From contig DATAVR010000047.1 in the NCBI GenBank assembly GCA_036267635.1, positions 66,812-130,811 on the forward strand: DNA of 64,000 nt, given 5' to 3'. How positions within the stretch are numbered: the stretch's first letter is position 1; every line of letters begins with the position of its first letter. The notes under the pieces are model-generated. The model ran no database searches, was not told where the DNA came from, and saw only the letters and a list, made by a program, of their open reading frames with translations. The position numbers and the translations under genes were made by a program. This document shows positions 50,275 to 58,231 of the stretch, in pieces. The stretch is from JADGRB01 sp036267635 (GTDB taxonomy: Bacteria > Myxococcota_A > Polyangia > Fen-1088).

Positions 50275-51174
50275 CTAACGCTTCTTGGCGCGCTTCGGCT
50301 CGGCCGGCGCGGCCTCGCCGGAGCGCTGGGCGCCGCGGCGCGGGGCCTGCGCTTCAGCTTCGCCGGGGGCCGTGTCGGCCGCCGGCTCGGGCTTTCCGGC
50401 TCCCTTTCCGAGGCTGGCCTTGAGCGCGGCCATCAGATCGATGATCCGGGCCGGCTCGGGCGCGGGAGCGCTCTCCGAGATGTCCTGCCCCTGCACCTTG
50501 CGGTCGATGTCGGCCTGGATCCGCTCGCGCACCTCGTCGTGGTACTTCGACGGCTCGAACGTCTCGGAGGCGATCTGGTCGATGAGCTGCTTGGCCAGCT
50601 TCAGCTCGGCCTCTCGCGCCTCTCCCTCGGGCAGCGGCACCTCGGACATCGAACGGACCTCGTCGGCGTAGAGCAGCTCCTGAAGGATCAGCGCGCGGCC
50701 GTCGGGCGACGGGCGCAACATCACCAGGTACTGTTTGCCGCGCGCGGCGTAGCGGGCGAGGGCGGCGCGCCCGGTCTCGCGCATCGCCTCGGCCAGCAGC
50801 AGATAGGCCTTGTCGCCCCCCTTCTCGGGGCCGAGGTAATAGGGGCGCTCGAAGTAGATCGGGTCGATCGCCGACAACGGCACGAACGAATCGATGTCGA
50901 TGCTCTGGGTCGCCTTCTCTTCCAGCGACTTCAGCTCCTCGGCCGTGAAGGTGACGTACTGGTCCTTGGCGAACTCGTACCCCTTGATCATCTCGTCGCG
51001 GCTGACGATCTCGCCGTCGCGCGGGCAGATGTACTGCTGCTTGAGACGCGAGCCGTCCTTCTTGTGCAGCAGGTTGAACGAGATCGCCGCGGACGATTGC
51101 GTCGCCGGGTAGAGCCGCACCGGGATCGACACCAGACCGAAGGAGATCGTCGCGCCAGCGATGGGTCGTGCCAT
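50275..51174 (-). CDS. ku: Ku protein, non-homologous end joining
   Basis: Encodes 299 residues. MARPIAGATISFGLVSIPVRLYPA is the typical start. LLHKKDGSRLKQQYICPRDG, GYEFAKDQYVTFTAEEL and FERPYYLGPEKGGDKAYLLL form the ring-shaped Ku core that encircles DNA ends. The C-terminal 65 residues are rich in Ala, Pro, Lys and Arg, as in long-tailed bacterial Ku. It recruits a LigD ligase, which is not in this window. GGAG lies 6 bases before ATG 51174. Confidence 0.96.
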   Translation of the reverse strand: MARPIAGATISFGLVSIPVRLYPATQSSAAISFNLLHKKDGSRLKQQYICPRDGEIVSRDEMIKGYEFAKDQYVTFTAEELKSLEEKATQSIDIDSFVPLSAIDPIYFERPYYLGPEKGGDKAYLLLAEAMRETGRAALARYAARGKQYLVMLRPSPDGRALILQELLYADEVRSMSEVPLPEGEAREAELKLAKQLIDQIASETFEPSKYHDEVRERIQADIDRKVQGQDISESAPAPEPARIIDLMAALKASLGKGAGKPEPAADTAPGEAEAQAPRRGAQRSGEAAPAEPKRAKKR

Positions 51175-51188
51175 GATGTGCTCCAGTG

Positions 51189-51205
51189 TATCCTAATGTA
51201 GGATA
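51189..51205. promoter_or_regulatory. Palindrome overlapping the core promoter of ku
   Basis: TATCCTAATGTAGGATA has perfect 7-base arms with a 3-base centre, 15-31 bases before the ku ATG. On the minus strand it lies directly behind TTGGAC (51213-51208) and contains or abuts several -10-like hexamers (TATCCT, TACATT, TACACT). A regulator bound here would cover the promoter spacer, as MerR-family proteins do. Confidence 0.5.
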
Positions 51206-51224
51206 GCGTCCAATTTGTCGAGCT

Positions 51225-51926
51225 TCACGCAGCCATGAGCTCGTGCAGACGAGCCGCCGCGACCGGGCCCTTTCCGGTGTCCTCGTGCTTGAAGAAGACG
51301 TAGGCCGTCGACCAGCTTTGCGCCTTGATGCGCGCCCCCCAGCTCGCCACCATTCCGTCGTCGTAGTCCTCGCGCCGCAGCCGCAAGTAGCCCCAGTCGG
51401 CCGTGGCCTCCAAGGGCGTCGTCACGTCCTCCGACTCAGCGACGCAGAGCGCCGCCCGCCGCGCGCGCAGGCAGGCGTAGACCTCGTCGGAGAACCAGGA
51501 TTCGTGCCGGAACTCGACCGTCGCCGGCAGGCCGGCTGGGAGCCCCGCCAGGAACTCGTCGAGCCGGGCCAGGTCCTTCTTCATGTTGGGCGGCAGCTGG
51601 AACAGGATCGGGCCCAGCTTGTCACCGAGCGCGCGCGACGCCTCGGCCAGCCGCTCGACCGCCGACGTCGTGTCGACGAGCCGCTTGTCGTGGGTGATCC
51701 GCCGCGGGCTCTTGAGCGCGAAGCGAAACTCGGGCGGCGTCTCGGCCGCCCAGCGGCCCAGCACCTCGGCGGTCGGCATACGGTAAAAGCTATTGTTGAT
51801 CTCGACCGCCCGGAAGTGGCCGGCGTAATAGCCCAGCATCTTGGTCTCCGGCAGCTTCTCCGGGTAAAAGCCCCCCCGCCAGGCCGGGTAGCTGAAGCCG
51901 CTCGTGCCGATCAGAAGCTGCATCAT
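51225..51926 (-). CDS. DUF72 (YecE-like) protein
   Basis: Encodes 233 residues. LLIGTSGFSYPAWRGGFYPE is the DUF72 start. VEINNSFYRMP, FRFALKSPRRITHDKRL and TVEFRHESWFSDEVY are further family blocks that line a TIM-barrel pocket. ATG 51926 follows with a preceding ATG codon pair (MMQ). The biochemical function of DUF72 is not established. It lies 50 bases before ku on the same strand. Confidence 0.88.
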   Translation of the reverse strand: MMQLLIGTSGFSYPAWRGGFYPEKLPETKMLGYYAGHFRAVEINNSFYRMPTAEVLGRWAAETPPEFRFALKSPRRITHDKRLVDTTSAVERLAEASRALGDKLGPILFQLPPNMKKDLARLDEFLAGLPAGLPATVEFRHESWFSDEVYACLRARRAALCVAESEDVTTPLEATADWGYLRLRREDYDDGMVASWGARIKAQSWSTAYVFFKHEDTGKGPVAAARLHELMAA

Positions 51927-51937
51927 CCCTCCGGAGT

Positions 51938-51967
51938 TTGCCTAACGCCCGTCCCCGTCGGTAAACT
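51938..51967 (+). promoter_or_regulatory. Promoter of the FHA-GGDEF gene
   Basis: TTGCCT (51938-51943) and TAAACT (51962-51967) are separated by 18 bases. The -10 ends 6 bases before ATG 51974, again predicting a leaderless or nearly leaderless transcript. Confidence 0.5.
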
Positions 51968-51973
51968 ACCAGA

Positions 51974-52900
51974 ATGACGCGCGACCGCGTCGCCAATCCG
52001 CTCGATGACACGACGCGGATGGCGCCAGCCCAGGCGGCGGGAGAAGCCGATGCCCAACCGGCGGCGGCGTATCTGGTCGTCCTGTCGGGCTCCAACGTCG
52101 GCGAGATGTACCGGATCGACAAGGATCAGGTGGTGATCGGCCGCGGCGACAAGGTCGACGTGCGGCTGGTCGACGACGGGATCTCCCGCGAGCACGCGCG
52201 CCTGGTCAAAGACGAGGGGCGCATCGTGCTCGAGGATCTCGGGTCGACCAACGGCACCTTCTGCAACGGCGTGCGCGCGCAACGTCACCCGCTGGCCGAA
52301 GGGGACAAGATCCTGATCGGCTCGACGACCATCCTCAAATTCAGCTACCAGGACAAGCTCGACGAGATGTTCCAGCGCCAGATGTCGGAGTCGGCGCTGC
52401 GCGACGGCCTCACCCGCGCCTTCAACAAGCGCTACTTCTCCGACCGCATCGAGAGCGAGTTTCAGTATGCGATCCGGCACCGCACGCCGCTGTCGCTCAT
52501 CTTCCTGGACATCGACCACTTCAAGAAGATCAACGACGAGCATGGCCACCCGGCGGGCGACCAGGTGCTGACCCAGCTGGCGACGCTGGTGATGACCATG
52601 CTCGGCGAGGAGGAGACCTTGGCCCGCTACGGCGGCGAGGAGTTCGCCATCGTCGCCCGCGGCGTGGAGCTGGCCGCCGCCTCCGCGCTCTCCGAGCGGC
52701 TGCGCGCCGCCGTGGAGGCGCATCCGTTCAAGTTCGGCGGCACCGGCATTCCAGTCACCGTCAGCATCGGCGTGGCCCGCGCGCCCGGCCCGGCGATGAG
52801 CGCCTCCGGCGATCTGGTGGCGCGCGCCGACGAGGCGATGTACGCCGCCAAGCGCGGCGGCCGCAACCGCGTCTGCGCCGCCGACGATCCCGCTACGTGA
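51974..52900 (+). CDS. FHA-domain diguanylate cyclase
   Basis: Encodes 308 residues. After about 30 polar residues an FHA domain is seen: VVIGRGDKVDVRLVDDGISREHARL and EDLGSTNGTFCNGV carry the Arg, Ser, His and Asn that bind phosphothreonine. The GGDEF domain runs from about residue 135 to 300, with DGLTRAFNKRYF, FLDIDHFKKINDEHGH and the active-site GGEEF (220-224). It should make cyclic di-GMP and be controlled by phosphorylated proteins, presumably from Ser/Thr kinases. No RxxD inhibitory site is obvious. The last 8 bases overlap the convergent aat gene. Confidence 0.93.
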   Translation: MTRDRVANPLDDTTRMAPAQAAGEADAQPAAAYLVVLSGSNVGEMYRIDKDQVVIGRGDKVDVRLVDDGISREHARLVKDEGRIVLEDLGSTNGTFCNGVRAQRHPLAEGDKILIGSTTILKFSYQDKLDEMFQRQMSESALRDGLTRAFNKRYFSDRIESEFQYAIRHRTPLSLIFLDIDHFKKINDEHGHPAGDQVLTQLATLVMTMLGEEETLARYGGEEFAIVARGVELAAASALSERLRAAVEAHPFKFGGTGIPVTVSIGVARAPGPAMSASGDLVARADEAMYAAKRGGRNRVCAADDPAT

Positions 52901-53567
52901 GCGTCGCCCGCTGGCCGAGAGCCCGCTTGAGGCGCCTCAGGTAGTCGCCGCGCGGGATGGCGATCGCGCCGAGGCGCCCGAGATGCGGGGTCGGCACCTG
53001 CGCGTCGAGCAGCGAAAACCCGCCGGCCCGCAGCCGCGCGACCAGGTGACCCACCGCCGCCTTCGAGGCGTCGGTGCGTCGGTGAAACATCGACTCGCCG
53101 CCGAAGAAGCCGCCCAGCGCCACGCCGTAAAGACCACCGACCAGCGCGTCGTCTTCCCAGACCTCCACACTGTGGGCGATCCGTCTTTGGTGGAGCTCGC
53201 CGTAGGCACGCACGAAATCGTCGGTGATCCAGGTCGACGGCCGATCCCCGCCGGTCTCGGCGCAGGCCCGCATCACCTCTTCGAACGCGGCGTCGACGGT
53301 GAAGCGCCATCCTGCGCGCCGCCCCGCTCGCCCGACGCTGCGGTGAGGCCGCCAGGCCTCGAGGTCGAAGATGGCGCGTGGATCCGGTGACCACCAGGTG
53401 AGCACCGGATCGGACGCCCACGGGAAGATGCCGGCGCTGTACGCCGCAATCAGCGTCTCCACGTCGAGGCGGCCGCCGAGCGCCACCAGCCCGTTCGGCT
53501 CCGCCTCGCCGTCCTCGAGCCCGACTTCGGGCACCGGGGTCGGTCTCTGCCGATCGTTCGCGTCCAC
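52893..53567 (-). CDS. aat: Leucyl/phenylalanyl-tRNA-protein transferase
   Basis: Encodes 224 residues from GTG. NGLVALGGRLDVETLIAAYSAGIFPW is the N-terminal signature. WWSPDPRAIFDLEAW, AHSVEVWEDDALVGGLYGVALGGFFGGESMFHR and LLDAQVPTPHL are the catalytic-domain blocks. It adds Leu or Phe to proteins with N-terminal Lys or Arg, marking them for ClpAP/ClpS degradation. The gene overlaps the GGDEF gene tail-to-tail by 8 bases. Confidence 0.96.
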   Translation of the reverse strand: MDANDRQRPTPVPEVGLEDGEAEPNGLVALGGRLDVETLIAAYSAGIFPWASDPVLTWWSPDPRAIFDLEAWRPHRSVGRAGRRAGWRFTVDAAFEEVMRACAETGGDRPSTWITDDFVRAYGELHQRRIAHSVEVWEDDALVGGLYGVALGGFFGGESMFHRRTDASKAAVGHLVARLRAGGFSLLDAQVPTPHLGRLGAIAIPRGDYLRRLKRALGQRATLT

Positions 53568-53574
53568 CCCGGCC

Positions 53575-53580
53575 AGTCTA
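53575..53580 (-). promoter_or_regulatory. -10-like TAGACT before aat
   Basis: TAGACT on the minus strand ends 7 bases before the GTG at 53567, with no ribosome binding site. Confidence 0.4.
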
Positions 53581-53605
53581 CCAGCGTCCGGCGACGCCTC
53601 CTCCT

Positions 53606-53908
53606 TTACGCGCCGTGGCCCGCCGGTGCGTTCGAGCCCTCGGAGCCGGTGCTGCCCATCGTTTCCTCGGTCTCCCGCTCGCGCTCGACGGTTGGATTGG
53701 GGGTCGCCGATTCGCGCGCCCGCCTTCGGCCGCCGCTGACCATCCCTCCCTTGCGCCCTGCCTCTCGGGCCTCCTCGGAGTCGAATTCGTGCGCCGTTCC
53801 TTTCTGATGAGCTGCCTTGCCTCCTTGTGAGGAGATTTGGCGCTGACGCTCCCTATCCATCCCCGCGAAGCCACGCCCGCGGCTCTCGCCCTTTTCGCTG
53901 CTCGCCAT
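53606..53908 (-). CDS. KGG-domain stress protein (YciG-like)
   Basis: Encodes 100 residues with a GAAGGA ribosome binding site. The KGG motifs are ISSQGGKAAHQKGTAHEFDS and EAREAGRKGGMVSGGRR, as in conidiation-specific Con-10/YciG proteins. These small hydrophilic proteins accumulate in stress or stationary phase. The C-terminal 35 residues are polar and unlike the rest of the family. It is followed by aat on the same strand after 38 bases. Confidence 0.85.
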   Translation of the reverse strand: MASSEKGESRGRGFAGMDRERQRQISSQGGKAAHQKGTAHEFDSEEAREAGRKGGMVSGGRRRARESATPNPTVERERETEETMGSTGSEGSNAPAGHGA

Positions 53909-53945
53909 GACGTTTTCCTTCCCCGCGGAACCTCGCCCGCGTCGC

Positions 53946-53970
53946 TGTCCTGAACGTGCTCTTAAGGACA
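53946..53970. promoter_or_regulatory. Inverted repeat upstream of the KGG stress gene
   Basis: TGTCCT and AGGACA are perfect arms around 13 bases. The site lies 38-62 bases upstream of ATG 53908 in the 141-base gap to slyD and has the size of a protein-binding palindrome. Confidence 0.35.
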
Positions 53971-54049
53971 AAGTTGCGCACGGTCCGGCCGCGCGACAGG
54001 GGGGAGGGGGCGATCTCAACCGGACCGGGAGCCGGTCCCGCGCGGGCTG

Positions 54050-54553
54050 TCAGGCCTCGTTCAATTCGTCGGGATCCAGCTCGACGACCCCGGGAATGGG
54101 CGGCGGGCCGCTCGTCGCCTGGGGATCGCGAACGGCGAGCACGGTGACCCGGAACTCGATGTCCCGGCCGACCAGCGGGTGAAGCAACCGGACGTTGGCG
54201 GTCTCCGCGCTCGCGGAGAGGACCTTGAAATGGATCGGAGCTCCGGAAGCCGGATCCTTGGCCTCGAAGACGGCGCCAGGCTCGATCTTCACCCCCTTCG
54301 GAAAGACGCCCCGCGCCATTTCCTTGACCGGGAGCGAGTCCTCGGTGCCGAACGCCTCGGCGGCCGGGATCTCCCCCTGCCGCTCGTCGCCGGGCTCGAG
54401 CCCCTCCAACCGTTTTTCCAGCCCCGGCAACATCTTGCCGTCGCCGTGGACGTATCGCAGCGGCCCGCTGCGAGTCGACGATTCGATCACCGCCCCGCCT
54501 TTGACCTTGAGCTCGTACGCCAGCTCCACGCTGCGTCCACGCGCGATCTTCAT
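54050..54553 (-). CDS. SlyD-like FKBP-type peptidyl-prolyl isomerase
   Basis: Encodes 167 residues. VELAYELKVKGGAVIESS, LRYVHGDGKMLPGLEKRLEG and GDERQGEIPAAEAFG are the FKBP fold with an IF (insert-in-flap) domain between. The flap insert spans about residues 70-130, as in SlyD. The His-rich metal-binding tail of enterobacterial SlyD is absent; instead the end is acidic and Pro-rich. It assists folding by isomerizing X-Pro bonds. Upstream is a 168-base region shared with the CBM3 protein gene. Confidence 0.9.
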   Translation of the reverse strand: MKIARGRSVELAYELKVKGGAVIESSTRSGPLRYVHGDGKMLPGLEKRLEGLEPGDERQGEIPAAEAFGTEDSLPVKEMARGVFPKGVKIEPGAVFEAKDPASGAPIHFKVLSASAETANVRLLHPLVGRDIEFRVTVLAVRDPQATSGPPPIPGVVELDPDELNEA

Positions 54554-54630
54554 GCTCCGAGCGTAATGCTCCAGCCGCCGCTTTTAAAGGTGATCGTAGA
54601 TTCGATTTGCGGGCACGCGTAAGATGATTT

Positions 54631-54663
54631 CTGGAAGGGGTGATGAAATCGCCCTTTTCCAGA
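54631..54663 (+). promoter_or_regulatory. Imperfect hairpin in the leader of the Cys-rich CBM3 gene
   Basis: CTGGAAGGG and CCCTTTTCCAG pair with a 2-base bulge around about 13 bases. A T/C-rich stretch (TTTCTCTCGCTCTTTCTTCTT) follows, then ATG 54722. It might act as a leader hairpin or attenuator. Confidence 0.3.
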
Positions 54664-54721
54664 CACCGACTCCTGACGGAATTTCTCTCGCTCTTTCTTC
54701 TTAGTCAGAAAGGCTCGCTCA

Positions 54722-57700
54722 ATGACCATAGGTTTCCCCCAGCCTAGGGTGCGCGCGCTCCTCGTTGCGTCGATTCTCGTCCTGTCGGGACTCGGCGGAT
54801 GCAGTGGAGGCGGAGGCGGCAAGACGAGCACCGACGGCGGCATGACCAAGAAGGACATGGCCATGGTCCAGCCCGGGGTGGACATGGGGACGCCCCCGGA
54901 TCGTCCGACGACGGCGACCGCGCAGATCGGGCAGCCCTGCAAGACGGGAACGGATTGCGCGTCGACCTTCTGCGCCGACGGCGTCTGCTGCAAGACCGCC
55001 TGTACGGGAACGTGCGAGACCTGCGCCGGCGCGGGGAACGTCGGCACCTGCATCCCGGCCGACGTCGGCACCGATCCGCGCAGCGAGTGCGACGATCAGG
55101 GGGTCGCCACCTGTGGCACCGACGGGAACTGCGACGGCACGGGCGCGTGCGAGAAGTATGTCGCCGGCGTCGCCTGCCAGACCGCGGGGTGCAGCACCTC
55201 GACGCTGACCTTCGCCGGGCGCTGCGACGGGATGGGGACTTGCACCGCGCCCACCGGCCAGTCGTGCGCGCCGTTCACCTGTGGAACGACGGGGCAGTGC
55301 AAGACCACCTGCTCGGCCGACGCCGACTGCACCAGCGGTAACTTCTGCGTCTCGGGCAGCTGCGGGCTCAAGCCGCCGGGCGCGAGCTGCGGCGCCGACA
55401 CAGACTGCGGGACAGGCCACTGCGCCCAGAGCGTCTGCTGCGCGACCACCTGCACGGGCAACTGCATGTCGTGCGACGTCGCAAACAGCGCCGGCACCTG
55501 CATCAACGTGCCCGCGGGCTCGGACCCGCTTGCCCAGTGCGCGGATCAACTGGCCCCGAGCTGCAAGACCAACGGCTCTTGCGACGGGAAGGGCGGCTGC
55601 CAGCTCTACGCCTCGGGAACCGTCTGCGGCATGAACAGCTGTGCCTCCGGCACCGCGACGGCGGCCGGAAAGTGCGACGGCGCCGGTACCTGCCAGGTCG
55701 GAACGACCGCCTCGTGCAACGCCTACATCTGCGACACCACCGGGGTGTGCAAGACCACCTGCGGGGTCGACGCCGACTGTTCGACGGGGAACTTCTGCAT
55801 CGGGGGGAGCTGCGCTAAGAAAGCTCCCGGCACCACCTGCGCCGCCGACTCCGACTGCGGCACCGGCCACTGCGCGCAAGGTGTCTGCTGCAACAACGCT
55901 TGCACCGGCACCTGCATGTCGTGCGCTCTGACGAATACGGTCGGGACCTGCACGCCGGTCGCGGCCGGCGCCGATCCGCTCAACCAGTGCACCGACGTGG
56001 CGAGCACCAACCCGTGCGGCACGAACGGCTCCTGCAACGGTGCCGGCGCCTGTCAGTTTTACCCGGCCGGCACGGGCTGTGGGACCGGGGCGTCGTGCAC
56101 CGGCTCGACGCTGACCCAGGCGCGGACCTGCGACGGCGCGGGGACCTGCCGGGCGGCGACGACCCTCCTGTGCGATCCGTTCGAGTGCGGAACGGGGGCC
56201 TGCAAGACGACCTGTTCGATGAACACCGACTGCGTCTCGCCCAACTCCTGTGTCAGCAACAGCTGCGGGAAGCTGCCCCCGGGCGCCACCTGTACGGCGG
56301 GGACCGCCTGCGCGTCTGGGTTCTGCGCCCAGGGCGTCTGCTGCAACAACGCCTGCACCGGCACGTGCATGTCGTGCGCGCTCAGCACGAGCCCGGGGAC
56401 CTGCTCGCCGGTGGCGACTGGACAGGCGCCGACGCCGGCCACCCAGTGTGCGGTCACCACCGCCTCCACCTGTGGCACCGACGGAACCTGCAATGGAAAC
56501 GGCGCTTGCCGAAAGTACGTGAGCGGTACGCAGTGCGTGGCGTCCGTCTGCTCCGGTTCGACGCTGACCTCCGCGCAGACCTGCGACGGTGCCGGGACCT
56601 GCAGACCAGCCACCACGGGAGCTTGCTCGGGGAACCTCACCTGCGGGAGCGCCATCGCCTGCAAGGCGACGTGCACGTCGAGCGCCGACTGCATCTCGCC
56701 CTACATTTGCACCACCGGCGCCTGCGTGCTCAAGACGCCCGGGACCACTTGCACCACCGCGGCCGAATGCGCCTCCGGCTTCTGCCAGCAAGGTGTCTGC
56801 TGCAACAGCGCCTGCACGGGGACATGCATGTCGTGTGCGAACGGCGGGACCGCGGGCACCTGCACCAACGTCCCGGCCGCTTCGGCGCCGACCCCCGCCA
56901 CGCAGTGCACGGCCACGGGCGCGACCGGCTGCGGGACCAACGGGCTTTGCGACGGCGCCGGCAAGTGCCAGCTCTACCCGACGGGCACTCAGTGCGCGGG
57001 CGCCACCTGCGTTGGGGACACGCTGACGCCCTTGCGCACCTGCGACGGGGCCGGAACCTGCAAGACGGTCACCTCGACGTTGTGCGATCCGTACGCCTGC
57101 GGGACCGGCGGCGCCTGCAAGACCACCTGCACGGCGGGCACCGACTGCACCACGCCGGCCTCCTGCACGATCCCGACCGGACAGACCACCGGCACCTGCG
57201 GCAAGCTGGCGATCGGCCAGCCGTGCACCGCGGCGGCCATGTGCAACTCGGGCTTCTGCGCGCAGACGGTCTGCTGCAACAACGCCTGCGCCGGCACCTG
57301 CACCTCTTGCAACCTCTCGGGGACCGTCGGGACCTGCACGTCGATTCCAGGCGGCCAGGCTCCGAATCCCACCACCCAGTGCGCGAACCAGGGCTCCACC
57401 ACCTGCGGCACCAATGGTCTCTGCAACGGCAGCGGCGCCTGCCAGAAGTACCCGTCGGGCACCCAGTGCGGAGGCGCTACGTGCACGGGCTCCAGCTTGA
57501 CCGGAGTGTCAACCTGCAACATCAGCAACGTCTGCACCGCGCCCGCGCCGACCGGTTGCACCCCCTACATTTGCGGCACGAACGCCTGCAAGACGACCTG
57601 CGCCAGCAACACGGATTGTGTCTCGCCGGATGTCTGCATCGGCACTACTTGCTCTCCACCGATCAACGTCACGGTGAAGACGAAGACTACCGCCAATGCG

Positions 57701-58129
57701 GACTTCATCTATTTCGACATCCAGCTCACCAACACCGGAACGATGCCGATCACGCTCTCGCAGATCACCATGAAGTACTGGTACACCTGGGACGTGACGG
57801 CGGGCGCGCCAACCGAGTCGGCATCGTGCACCTACTCGCTCGGCGTCACGGGTGGCAGCTGCACCAACGTCACCGAGGCCTTCTCTGTGGTGACGCCCGC
57901 GCTCGCCGACGCGGACCACATCTTCACGCTCGGCTTCTCCTCGGGGGCGATGACGTTGGCCGCGGGAGCCACCGCCGAGATCGGTCCCGGCATCAACAAG
58001 AGCGACTTCTCGGCCTTCACGCAGACGAACGACTACTCGTACAACAGCTCGACGAGCTTCACGACCAACGCCAAGGTCACCGTCTACTTGAACGGCGCGC
58101 TCGTCTACGGGACCGAGCCGATCAACTGA
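54722..58129 (+). CDS. Large Cys-rich repeat lipoprotein with C-terminal CBM3
   Basis: Encodes 1135 residues. A lipobox (LSGLGGC, Cys27) is followed by a short polar spacer. Residues about 70-960 hold six repeats of about 150 residues, each with FCxxGVCC-x3-C-x3-C-x2-C and later TCGTxGxCxGxGxC blocks. Over 150 Cys in all would form many disulfides. The last 160 residues are a cellulose-binding module (CBM3): YWYTWDVTAG, LGFSSGAMTLAAGATAEIGP and NDYSYNSSTSFTTNAKVTVY. No catalytic domain is visible. It may act as a surface adhesin or scaffold that attaches the cell to cellulose or a similar glycan. Divergent from slyD. Confidence 0.85.
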   Translation: MTIGFPQPRVRALLVASILVLSGLGGCSGGGGGKTSTDGGMTKKDMAMVQPGVDMGTPPDRPTTATAQIGQPCKTGTDCASTFCADGVCCKTACTGTCETCAGAGNVGTCIPADVGTDPRSECDDQGVATCGTDGNCDGTGACEKYVAGVACQTAGCSTSTLTFAGRCDGMGTCTAPTGQSCAPFTCGTTGQCKTTCSADADCTSGNFCVSGSCGLKPPGASCGADTDCGTGHCAQSVCCATTCTGNCMSCDVANSAGTCINVPAGSDPLAQCADQLAPSCKTNGSCDGKGGCQLYASGTVCGMNSCASGTATAAGKCDGAGTCQVGTTASCNAYICDTTGVCKTTCGVDADCSTGNFCIGGSCAKKAPGTTCAADSDCGTGHCAQGVCCNNACTGTCMSCALTNTVGTCTPVAAGADPLNQCTDVASTNPCGTNGSCNGAGACQFYPAGTGCGTGASCTGSTLTQARTCDGAGTCRAATTLLCDPFECGTGACKTTCSMNTDCVSPNSCVSNSCGKLPPGATCTAGTACASGFCAQGVCCNNACTGTCMSCALSTSPGTCSPVATGQAPTPATQCAVTTASTCGTDGTCNGNGACRKYVSGTQCVASVCSGSTLTSAQTCDGAGTCRPATTGACSGNLTCGSAIACKATCTSSADCISPYICTTGACVLKTPGTTCTTAAECASGFCQQGVCCNSACTGTCMSCANGGTAGTCTNVPAASAPTPATQCTATGATGCGTNGLCDGAGKCQLYPTGTQCAGATCVGDTLTPLRTCDGAGTCKTVTSTLCDPYACGTGGACKTTCTAGTDCTTPASCTIPTGQTTGTCGKLAIGQPCTAAAMCNSGFCAQTVCCNNACAGTCTSCNLSGTVGTCTSIPGGQAPNPTTQCANQGSTTCGTNGLCNGSGACQKYPSGTQCGGATCTGSSLTGVSTCNISNVCTAPAPTGCTPYICGTNACKTTCASNTDCVSPDVCIGTTCSPPINVTVKTKTTANADFIYFDIQLTNTGTMPITLSQITMKYWYTWDVTAGAPTESASCTYSLGVTGGSCTNVTEAFSVVTPALADADHIFTLGFSSGAMTLAAGATAEIGPGINKSDFSAFTQTNDYSYNSSTSFTTNAKVTVYLNGALVYGTEPIN
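54960..57650 (+). repeat. Six tandem ~450-bp Cys-rich coding repeats
   Basis: Anchors coding [FH]CxxxVCC lie near 54970, 55420, 55870, 56325, 56780 and 57255, a spacing of about 450 bases. The units have diverged (CKTACTGTCETC, CATTCTGNCMSC, CNNACTGTCMSC, CNSACTGTCMSC) but units 3 and 4 share the same core. Confidence 0.85.
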
Positions 58130-58130
58130 A

Positions 58131-58153
58131 CAGGAACCCTCCAAGGGTTCCTG
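58131..58153 (+). terminator. Perfect hairpin after the CBM3 gene
   Basis: CAGGAACCCT and AGGGTTCCTG pair over 10 bases with a 3-base loop, beginning 2 bases after the stop codon. There is no T-tract, so it is an mRNA-stabilising or weak terminator hairpin. Confidence 0.55.
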
Positions 58154-58231
58154 CAACCTCGCGCGAAGAGCTCGCGCGAGCCAAGCTCGCGCTCCCGGCG
58201 CGCTCGCGCCCTCGAAGCGCCGCTTATGCGG

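Noticed and set aside
54719..56791. 690-codon minus-strand frame opposite the Cys-rich repeats
   Set aside because: It only mirrors the repeat periodicity of the real gene.
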